Shown: one piece after another, positions 43,693 to 49,703 of the stretch | Layout: each line of letters starts with the position of its first letter | How positions within the stretch are numbered: position 1 is the stretch's first letter | Assembly (NCBI GenBank): GCA_049291395.1 | Contig: JBATPJ010000050.1 | Span: forward strand, 1-49,703 | Length of the DNA: 49,703 bases | Direction of reading: 5' to 3' | Source of the DNA: JAPUDQ01 sp049291395 | GTDB taxonomy: Bacteria > Patescibacteriota > Saccharimonadia > Saccharimonadales > Saccharimonadaceae | Notes under the pieces: generated by a model | What the model was told of the DNA's origin: nothing | Seen by the model: only the letters and a program-made list of their open reading frames with translations | The model's database searches: none | Position numbers and translations under genes: made by a program

Positions 43693-44607
43693 CTAAATCG
43701 GTACGCCCCAGCCGCGAAATGGCAGCAATGCATTGCTCACAAGCACCTCAGCATAGACAAGCTCAGCCCGAACGAGTGGCGAACCTCCAGCAAGTACCTC
43801 AGCATAGACGGTTTCAGTCTGCACGAGCGGCGAGCCCGCGGCAAGTACTTCCGCGTAGACACTCTCTGTTTGCATAACTGGATTATTGTACATAACCTCG
43901 AGATAATTAGCTTCGATCCGTGCGTTCTGGTTAATGGATCCACCCGCATCGAAATGCGCCGTAACACGGGCCGCGCTGAGACAGGTAGAATAGTACGCGA
44001 CCTCATCGGTCGTCCCGTTATACGCGAAAAAACCTGCCATCTTGCCGATATAAAAAGGTAAGGTTGCCGAACTCGCAATCGTAAAACTTGCCGCAGTAGA
44101 TGCTGCAACTTGCCCATCAACATACAGTGTGGCCGTCGAGCCATCCCAAGTTCCGACGACATGGTGTCTCAAACCATCTGAGTATGCTGATGTCGTCTGG
44201 AGGGTAAACGCTGGTTGCCATACACTCGTGAAGACCTGAAATATGAGCTGTCCGCTATTGAGATATATACGAGCCGTGTTGGTATTGGCGCTGCCAAAAG
44301 CGCCAGCGTTAGTTCGTCCAACAAGGCCAAGCGTGCCCGATGTCGTTGTGCTGAACCAGCACTCTATTGATAACGCGCTCCCGACGTTCATCCATGATGC
44401 GGCCGCGATACTACCAATGCCAGCGGTCGTCGAGACAGCCGTATCGCTATCACCACCGAGAAGGCCTGACGCTCCGAGCGTATAGGACCCGGCATACGTG
44501 CCATCCCTGCTGTTGCCCGATGAGTCAACGATAGTCGAACCACTCGACTCACCAAGCCTCCAGTAAGCGAGTGGCGAGTCAGCTAAAACCTCTGTGCTAT
44601 ATGACAT
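43693..44607 (-). CDS. LamG/concanavalin-type lectin protein with C-terminal VYAEVL repeats
   Basis: 304 aa. The N-terminal part is a LamG-like fold of the type common in phage tail and adhesion proteins (LADSPLAYWRLGESSGSTIVDSSGN, LSIECWFSTT, HHVVGTWDGSTATLYVDGQVAAS, FYIGKMAG). The C-terminal 70 residues contain three repeats of about 17 residues around VYAEVL-x-x-GSPL. There is no signal peptide, which is typical of tail-fibre-type proteins. A GAGGT site precedes the ATG. It closes a four-gene cluster with two paralogues and a 149-aa protein. Confidence 0.8.
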   Translation of the reverse strand: MSYSTEVLADSPLAYWRLGESSGSTIVDSSGNSRDGTYAGSYTLGASGLLGGDSDTAVSTTAGIGSIAAASWMNVGSALSIECWFSTTTSGTLGLVGRTNAGAFGSANTNTARIYLNSGQLIFQVFTSVWQPAFTLQTTSAYSDGLRHHVVGTWDGSTATLYVDGQVAASTAASFTIASSATLPFYIGKMAGFFAYNGTTDEVAYYSTCLSAARVTAHFDAGGSINQNARIEANYLEVMYNNPVMQTESVYAEVLAAGSPLVQTETVYAEVLAGGSPLVRAELVYAEVLVSNALLPFRGWGVPI

Positions 44608-45606
44608 CTATGCTACCTCGAAACCAGCTTCTAACGCGTTCACACCCGATTGCGTCCATGCTGCCGATGTATTTGGATCTACGATATGGATATTACGTAT
44701 GATCGAATCAGCCGTCGTGAGCGCTGTCGTTGTCCCGTAGTATACGGTTGCCCCTGATTTGACTGCTGGCTTCAACGAGATCGATGAAACATCAGTTTTC
44801 TTGGCAATGATACTATTCTGGACACCGAATATTGTCGTTGTACTACCAACATCCGAGAACGTATAGGTATCTCGATGTCCGGACGTCGTATCCTGCACGT
44901 AGTCGGTCGTCGAATACGGCAACTCGTCAACCGTCGTATAGTTCGCACCACTCGAGGGTGTAAACTGCGTTGATGAACCAGCACCATTCGGTGACAAGGT
45001 ACTTATCCGAACCTCACCAAGAAACGTGTTGTATGGCGCTGAACCAGTTGAATCACAGAGGTACAAATCGTCAAAATAGCAAACTTGGTTATATGCTCCA
45101 TAGTCACCGATCGCAACTGCATCGATCGTCGTATTTGTACCGCCGTTTTTCGTGTCACCGGTGAAATTGATGACCGTTACGCCGTTCACTCGTACGATAC
45201 ATTGTCCTACGGTATCGTCGATACTGGCGCTTACTTCAAAATAATTACCCCACGCGGTACGCTGCGTCACTGTAGCTGAAGCCAGTGTCGTGCCACCACG
45301 CGCGACAGTGAGTGTCGTTGTATTCGTGAATTGCACCGTAAGATGACTCGTCGCAGAGTTGTCACCAAGAATCGTCAGAAATGCTTGATTTGGTGTCGGT
45401 GAAGCATCCTGAAACATCGCAAATCCGACGAAGACTTGCGAAACGGGTGCGAATACTTTTTTAAGATATCCCCCAGCGGCATACATATAGACGGATCTTC
45501 CTACGCTAAAATTCGTACTCGTCGACGAGCCATACGTGCCCGTACCTGGCGACCATTTTATCAAGTAATCGGCCGCGTCAAAGCCGTCCATAAAAAGCAG
45601 TGCCAT
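44608..45606 (-). CDS. Phage-tail-like protein, paralogue 2
   Basis: 332 aa, beginning MALLFMDGFDAADYLIKW, a start often seen in phage-derived lectin-like tail proteins. The N-terminal ~190 residues look like a concanavalin-type beta sandwich (CDSTGSAPYNTFLGEVRI ends it), and the C-terminal part has VDELPYSTTDYV and VDPNTSAAWTQSGVNALEAG. It has the same length as its upstream neighbour and DNA blocks of near identity, so they arose by tandem duplication. It starts inside the stop of the upstream copy (TAATG). Confidence 0.8.
   Translation of the reverse strand: MALLFMDGFDAADYLIKWSPGTGTYGSSTSTNFSVGRSVYMYAAGGYLKKVFAPVSQVFVGFAMFQDASPTPNQAFLTILGDNSATSHLTVQFTNTTTLTVARGGTTLASATVTQRTAWGNYFEVSASIDDTVGQCIVRVNGVTVINFTGDTKNGGTNTTIDAVAIGDYGAYNQVCYFDDLYLCDSTGSAPYNTFLGEVRISTLSPNGAGSSTQFTPSSGANYTTVDELPYSTTDYVQDTTSGHRDTYTFSDVGSTTTIFGVQNSIIAKKTDVSSISLKPAVKSGATVYYGTTTALTTADSIIRNIHIVDPNTSAAWTQSGVNALEAGFEVA
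44921..44958. repeat. 38-nt block identical to 45919-45956
   Basis: The same 38-nt sequence occurs in both tail-like paralogues (second copy 45919-45956), encoding the VDELPYST region. A second shared block is 45021-45069 versus 46019-46067 (49 nt, one mismatch). The rest of the genes is far more diverged. Confidence 0.85.
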
Positions 45607-46604
45607 TACACTGCTCCGATACCTATCTCGATCGCATTGACACCACTAGATGTCCAGGCAGTTGACGTATTTGGATCGACTTGACGTGTATCCGTGATCG
45701 TCGTATCACTCGTTCCGGTCGCAGTTGTCGTGCCATAGTAGGTCGTTGAGCCAGATTTGATCGCTGTTTTGCCAGATATATTTCCGGCATCGGTCTTTTT
45801 CACCATAGCATTGGTCTGGACACCATAGATCGTACCCGCTCCACCGGGTAGATCACTCGTCGCATAAAGATCCGTCTGGCCTGACGTCCCCGAAACATAA
45901 TCAGCCGTCGAGTATGGTAACTCGTCAACCGTCGTATAGTTCGCACCACTCGAGGGGGTCATCTGTGTCAATGAGCCGGCTGCATTTGGTACAAGTGTGT
46001 GGACTCGCACATCACCGAGAAACGTGTTGTGTGGCGCTGAACCAGTTGAATCACAGAGGTACAAATCATCGATAAATAAAGCTGGGGTGAAACCGGTAAA
46101 CTTGCCGAGTGATATCGCATCAATATTTGTGCTCGTGCCAGCATTTCTAGTATCACCGGTAAAGTTAATCACTGTCGTGCCATTAACCTTCACGACACAG
46201 GTACCCCCAGAGTCAGCAATGGTCGCCGATACTTCAATATATGCACCCCAAGCCAGAGGAGCACCGACTGAGGCAGAGGTGATAACCGTACTTGTACCAC
46301 GCAGTATATCCAATGTCGTTGAGCTGCTGAACTGCAATGACAAATGTGTTGTTGTGCCCGTATCGCTCCTAATGTCAAGGAATCGAGCCGAACCAGATGG
46401 AGTAGTGCCGAATTTTAACGCTAGTCCAATGAACAGCTGACTCGAAGCTGGAATTGTTCTTGTAACATTGTCTCCACTAGTCGCCATATACCACGATCTT
46501 CCAGTGGAAAACCGCGTATCGGTATTTGATGATCCACCACTCGAACTGGTCCATTTCGGTCCAGCATCACCCGCATCAAACCCATCCATAAACAAAAGCG
46601 CCAT
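45606..46604 (-). CDS. Phage-tail-like protein, paralogue 1
   Basis: 332 aa, beginning MALLFMDGFDAGDAGPKW. It has the same architecture as the following gene: an N-terminal lectin-like beta sandwich ending CDSTGSAPHNTFLGDVRV, then SGANYTTVDELPYSTADYV and a C-terminal VDPNTSTAWTSSGVNAIEIG. No signal peptide or membrane segment. The N-terminal ligand-binding halves differ more between paralogues than the C-terminal halves, as expected for receptor-binding diversification. Confidence 0.8.
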   Translation of the reverse strand: MALLFMDGFDAGDAGPKWTSSSGGSSNTDTRFSTGRSWYMATSGDNVTRTIPASSQLFIGLALKFGTTPSGSARFLDIRSDTGTTTHLSLQFSSSTTLDILRGTSTVITSASVGAPLAWGAYIEVSATIADSGGTCVVKVNGTTVINFTGDTRNAGTSTNIDAISLGKFTGFTPALFIDDLYLCDSTGSAPHNTFLGDVRVHTLVPNAAGSLTQMTPSSGANYTTVDELPYSTADYVSGTSGQTDLYATSDLPGGAGTIYGVQTNAMVKKTDAGNISGKTAIKSGSTTYYGTTTATGTSDTTITDTRQVDPNTSTAWTSSGVNAIEIGIGAV

Positions 46605-46608
46605 AGTA

Positions 46609-47058
46609 TTATTTTACCCCAATCTGTACAGTTAAGTCACTTCCGGCAACGGTGCTACCAACTTGATCGATGTCGACAGTCATATAGCTACCGTTTGCGA
46701 CGGTGGTAGTGTTCATATTTGATACCAGGCCTGATGTGTTTGTGCTGACAGCAATCGTCGGGCGGTTGGCCTGCGTGCTAAAAATCGTCGTGCCATCGAC
46801 GTTGATATCGATGATAGCGCTGGAGCCAGTCGGTGCCGTGCCGACGCTAGCGCGGACATTTTGGATCGTCCAGGTATTGCCGCTGTCGTTGTAGAGCCGA
46901 AATGTCCCGGTCGTTACGGACAGACTACCTCCATACGAGTACGGAAGGATGGTGCTGATTTTCTGCGTCCCATCAGAATTGTGCGCGACAGATAAATAGT
47001 CGTTGAGGACGGTACCCCAAGAGTTATCATCTGATCCGACAACGGGTAGTCGAGACAC
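46609..47058 (-). CDS. Short phage-tail-fibre-like protein
   Basis: 149 aa, beginning MSRLPVVGSDDNSWGTVLND and continuing LSVAHNSDGTQK, a start typical of phage tail or baseplate-attached fibre proteins in which WG..LN..L...H..DGT is conserved. The rest is beta-rich and Thr/Ser/Val-rich. The start codon is GTG with AAGGAG 11 nt upstream. It is the first gene of the four-gene cluster running to 43693. No capsid, terminase, integrase or sheath gene is present nearby. Confidence 0.75.
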   Translation of the reverse strand: MSRLPVVGSDDNSWGTVLNDYLSVAHNSDGTQKISTILPYSYGGSLSVTTGTFRLYNDSGNTWTIQNVRASVGTAPTGSSAIIDINVDGTTIFSTQANRPTIAVSTNTSGLVSNMNTTTVANGSYMTVDIDQVGSTVAGSDLTVQIGVK

Positions 47059-47144
47059 GCGGCGGGACGCTCCTTAGAAAAACTTACAATTATCACCTAT
47101 AAGTTTATCATAACCACGATACTACCATCACCCCATATAGGTTA

Positions 47145-47741
47145 TCAATTCGTCATAGCAGTATAGACCACATCACGACTGTATGTATCAACCGCCTTCG
47201 TCGTATCAGCACAGGCTCCATACCAAATATCAGTTACTTCGGCACTCGCGGCCGCTGAGGTCGTGAGGAGTGTCGTCGGTGATGCATTAACAGGTATCGT
47301 GGCAAATGATAGCCCAGGGATGCTAGTATTCGTCGCTGCACTGGTCGGACCAGCACCAAAACCACCCTTGCCATCGACGCGATAGCCCCATGTATTGACC
47401 GCAAGTGACGCTGGACTCGCAAATGACCCACCGTTGCCCGGGATCGTACCAGCAAAGTTCACACCGAGGAGATTTGTCGATGATGAAGTCGAGGCAAGTT
47501 GCAGCGTATAGCCTGTCGTCGCACCGGTCGTCACCTGCACGACGTCGTTATTGATCGTGCATGTCGCTGAGCCGGTCGGCGTAATCGCAAGGTTCACCGT
47601 GCCAGATGATGTGATCGTGATGCCACACGAGCCATACTGACATTTGCCATACTGCCCTGCACCGTAGTTCAGCGCCGATACTGGACCAAACCAACTCATC
47701 GCTATAATACCTGCGACAAATACCGCTATGAGTCGTTTCAT
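47145..47741 (-). CDS. Secreted Cys-containing surface protein, WxL-like
   Basis: 198 aa with a clear signal peptide (MKRLIAVFVAGIIAMSWF, cleavage near VSA-LN), then YGKCQYGSCGITITSSGTVNLAITPTG, and a VTTGATTGYTLQLAS segment with NTWGYRVDG. The pattern of one GYTL strand plus a W-G-Y near the middle recalls WxL-like surface proteins, though no classic WxL pair at the end is seen. Its start overlaps the upstream DUF916-like gene by 4 nt, a pairing also typical of WxL systems. Assignment is inference. Confidence 0.7.
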   Translation of the reverse strand: MKRLIAVFVAGIIAMSWFGPVSALNYGAGQYGKCQYGSCGITITSSGTVNLAITPTGSATCTINNDVVQVTTGATTGYTLQLASTSSSTNLLGVNFAGTIPGNGGSFASPASLAVNTWGYRVDGKGGFGAGPTSAATNTSIPGLSFATIPVNASPTTLLTTSAAASAEVTDIWYGACADTTKAVDTYSRDVVYTAMTN

Positions 47742-48712
47742 GATGATCTCATCTTAGCATGAGCGGCTTGTGACCGTCGACGCAGCCGCCACCACAGGGA
47801 TATCGCGATACCAAAGAGCGCCCCACCCAGCAGCAATGGGTGGATGATCAGTATCCACATATCGGGAAGCGTCCGAGTCGCACCATAAAATCTAGCCTCA
47901 CGATTGACGCGGTATACACCAAACACCGTATCGGCACGCCACGTGAGATCGATACGACGCTCGGTTCGCGGTAGTACGTAGCGCTGCAGTGCCTGACTAT
48001 CCACAGATCGTCCAAAGATGTCATGAACTTCCATAGAGATATCGGCGAGATAGTGCACGCCTCCATCGTTGCGAAGGGTACTCTCCATATCGATTTGGCC
48101 ACCGAATGAGAACCAGGGACTTGACCGAGCCGTGTAGTCCCCTGATCGCGTAACGTCACCTGGGACCGTGATATAGATGATATGTACCAGCTGATGATGT
48201 ATCGTCACTCCACCCGCTGCGATACGAGGCACAGCATCAGCGGTAATCGCCGCATAGTACCCCCCGGGCTTCGCAGCACTCGGTATAGACACAGAGTACA
48301 TCACTTCAACCATCGCCCCAGCACGTAGCTCGCTCGACACTTCAGCACCAATCGTGACCCAGCGTGAGGGGTCATCCTGAGCTGAAATCGGCTGGAGATC
48401 CGGGGTGTACTGATCCCCCGAGACACTGTACGGACTCACTTTGAGACTAAGCGTGACTGGCTGAGAGCCTTGGTTCACGAGCGTGATGCGTTGCTGGACG
48501 GTGCCGCCCGCCACGACGTCGACATCAGCAGTACTCGGAGACAGCGTGAGTTTCTGCACAGGAGCTGCCACTACTACCGCAGTTGATAGCAACCCTATAA
48601 ACAACGCATAAAGGGCGCTAACCGCCGTACGTACGATTGCCGTATGACTTGGCCGAGTCTTTAAGGCCTGTCTGCCCGGCACCTGAAATAAATTGCGAGA
48701 TAAGTCCACCAC
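47738..48712 (-). CDS. DUF916/NEW3-like membrane-anchored surface protein
   Basis: 324 aa with a signal or anchor helix (about 30-50), an immunoglobulin-like domain (LTLSPSTADVDVVAGGTVQQ, VTLVNQGSQPVTLSLKV), a second beta domain (about 165-270) and a C-terminal transmembrane helix (about 285-308) with a basic tail RRRSQAAHAKMRSS. The architecture matches DUF916-type or NEW3-like peptidoglycan-linked proteins. The GTG start at 48712 overlaps the small gene above by 95 nt; GTG at 48682 is an alternative. Downstream 47145-47741 is coupled. Confidence 0.72.
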   Translation of the reverse strand: MVDLSRNLFQVPGRQALKTRPSHTAIVRTAVSALYALFIGLLSTAVVVAAPVQKLTLSPSTADVDVVAGGTVQQRITLVNQGSQPVTLSLKVSPYSVSGDQYTPDLQPISAQDDPSRWVTIGAEVSSELRAGAMVEVMYSVSIPSAAKPGGYYAAITADAVPRIAAGGVTIHHQLVHIIYITVPGDVTRSGDYTARSSPWFSFGGQIDMESTLRNDGGVHYLADISMEVHDIFGRSVDSQALQRYVLPRTERRIDLTWRADTVFGVYRVNREARFYGATRTLPDMWILIIHPLLLGGALFGIAISLWWRLRRRSQAAHAKMRSS

Positions 48713-48803
48713 TCAATAATAGCAAAATACCAACACCGATGTGCTGTAAGAATTCTCCTCGCGACATCTCGCGATCTAGAATAGCTGGTGGACGAATTGT
48801 CAT
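48618..48803 (-). CDS. Small membrane protein with a near-Tat motif
   Basis: 61 aa. REMSRGEFLQHIGVGILLLLSG resembles a twin-arginine signal (S-R-R-x-F-L-K), with Gly in place of the second Arg, followed by one hydrophobic helix and a polar KSYGNRTYGG tail. It lies between tatC and the DUF916-like gene, whose start it overlaps by 95 nt. I recognise no family. It may be an inactive Tat-like anchor. Confidence 0.5.
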   Translation of the reverse strand: MTIRPPAILDREMSRGEFLQHIGVGILLLLSGGLISQFISGAGQTGLKDSAKSYGNRTYGG

Positions 48804-48872
48804 GTTGATATGTTTGTTTTTATATAGTATGCAGTTACTAATATACTGTAGCCGCTACAAAAAGCAAGAGCA

Positions 48873-49703
48873 TTATCCGTTAAACGGACTGACTGGCTGA
48901 TAAAACCCATCGATGGAGCGACGACGGAGCGACGGCGCGAGTCCACGATACGCTACCGCAGGATGCTGCCTCGGTGGCACATGCACCCGCTTCCTTATCG
49001 TGATGAGCCCATCCATACTTCGTACCTGACCAGGCTGCTTGCGCTCGATGCTCGGCGTAGTGCGCATATCTTGTAGGCTACCGTTCAGTTGGCGTGATTG
49101 CTGCTCGATAAATGTAGTCAGGACAGCTGGCATTTCCGCCGGTTGAGATAATTGCGATACTGCAGGTACGACGATAGCTTGGTGCTGCGGTCGTCGGGAA
49201 CGGCTCCTAGCCCATATGAGTACGATACCGAGCTGATACATGACTACCATCGGCGACGCGAGTAGTGTCTGGTTCCACGCATCGGGAGTCGGAGATATAA
49301 CAGCCGCGACGACGAATGATCCGACAACGACATGGCTCTGATACTGCATGAGTCTCCGCGGTGTCAGAGGAGTGATGGTATCGATGATGAGCATCACAAG
49401 CGGCAGCTGGAACAAGATCGCACCAGCTAGCAGATACGTCATGACAAATGAGAGATACGAGTCGATGGTCAGCATCGCGCTGATATTTTGCAGATTAAAG
49501 CTTGTTAAGAAATATAATGCCGCTGGTAGACTGACGACATACGCGAAGACGACCCCTACCATAGCAAGCACTATCGATGATATCGTGTAGATGATCGCAC
49601 CTTGACGACGCGCCTTCGGTATCGCGGGCAAGATAAACCGGTAGAACTGATGGACGATGACCGGTAACGCACCGATAATACCGATATACATGCAGACCTG
49701 GAT
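48873..49703 (-). CDS. tatC: TatC, twin-arginine translocase subunit (N-terminus beyond the window) with long C-terminal tail
   Basis: The frame stays open to the window edge, so the first part is missing; 276 codons are visible. TatC features include the ALPVIVHQFYRFILPAIPKARR segment, VSLPAALYFL, YLLAGAILFQLPLVMLIIDTI, LTPRRLMQYQSHVVVGSFVVAAVISPTPDAWNQ and the last helix MVVMYQLGIVLIW. TatC recognises twin-arginine signals and moves folded proteins across the membrane. After the last helix there is a hydrophilic tail of about 110 residues, rich in Gln, Pro, Arg and Ser, which normal TatC proteins lack. No TatA was seen here. Confidence 0.9.
   Translation of the reverse strand: MQVCMYIGIIGALPVIVHQFYRFILPAIPKARRQGAIIYTISSIVLAMVGVVFAYVVSLPAALYFLTSFNLQNISAMLTIDSYLSFVMTYLLAGAILFQLPLVMLIIDTITPLTPRRLMQYQSHVVVGSFVVAAVISPTPDAWNQTLLASPMVVMYQLGIVLIWARSRSRRPQHQAIVVPAVSQLSQPAEMPAVLTTFIEQQSRQLNGSLQDMRTTPSIERKQPGQVRSMDGLITIRKRVHVPPRQHPAVAYRGLAPSLRRRSIDGFYQPVSPFNG

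Noticed and set aside
43693..47058. Prophage
   Set aside because: Only tail-like proteins are present; no integrase, terminase, portal, capsid or lysis gene and no att-site repeats were found around them.

Overview
The window looks like a piece of a Patescibacteria (CPR) chromosome, most likely a Saccharibacteria (TM7) relative. This is an inference from gene content and style, not from a marker-gene match. Supporting signs are compact, tightly overlapping genes, a monoderm-style type IV pilus cluster without secretin, a short ComEC, a very short TsaB, sortase-type surface proteins and many membrane or surface proteins of unknown function. UGA is a normal stop (for example at 11230-11232 and 7751-7753), which argues against Gracilibacteria/Absconditabacteria. 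There is no rRNA, no CRISPR array and no complete insertion sequence.

Layout. 1-2065: membrane proteins on the minus strand. 2196-3879: tRNA-Pro and RNase Y. 4046-6714: a sortase and a sortase-anchored, autotransporter-like surface protein. 6794-7611: tsaB/tsaE. 7688-16996: a plus-strand type IV pilus locus (pilB, pilC, three minor pilins, a PilX-like protein, a major pilin with its own promoter and terminator, then pilM-N-O and a small PilP-position protein). 17031-19583: a PRC-barrel protein facing recX, a 64-aa ORF and recA. 19644-23863: another pilin, a bPH2 protein and ruvB/ruvA/ruvC. 23880-28617: a lamin-tail surface protein, yebC, comEC and an esterase. 28636-29110: tRNA-Lys surrounded by broken and inverted copies of parts of itself. 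29121-33622: a membrane protein and then a four-gene operon of two ATP-grasp ligases and two peptidases. 33718-38803: dnaJ, an FKBP, an ABC exporter and unknowns. 38960-43657: a DUF4145 gene, dnaK, grpE, hrcA and a guanylate kinase-like gene. 43693-47058: four phage-tail-like or lectin-like proteins. 47145-49703: secreted surface proteins and tatC.

How the genes work together. The pilus machine, ComEC, RecA, RecX and RuvABC together would support DNA uptake and recombination. Sortase, signal peptides, Tat and the lectin-like proteins point to a richly decorated surface, as expected for a host-attached epibiont. HrcA and four CIRCE-like operators (three good, one degenerate) control hrcA-grpE, dnaK and dnaJ.

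Most interesting points: (1) the operon at 29643-33622, which resembles a reversible amino-acid ligation/removal system with two ligases and two proteases (an HExxxH DUF1704 metallopeptidase and an aspartyl-type protease); (2) a promoter layout in which the -10 hexamer ends exactly 7 nt before the start codon of many genes, implying leaderless mRNAs; (3) two four-copy heptamer tracts inside recX that could switch its reading frame; (4) -35 elements embedded in the CIRCE spacers; (5) the scrambled tRNA-Lys fragments.
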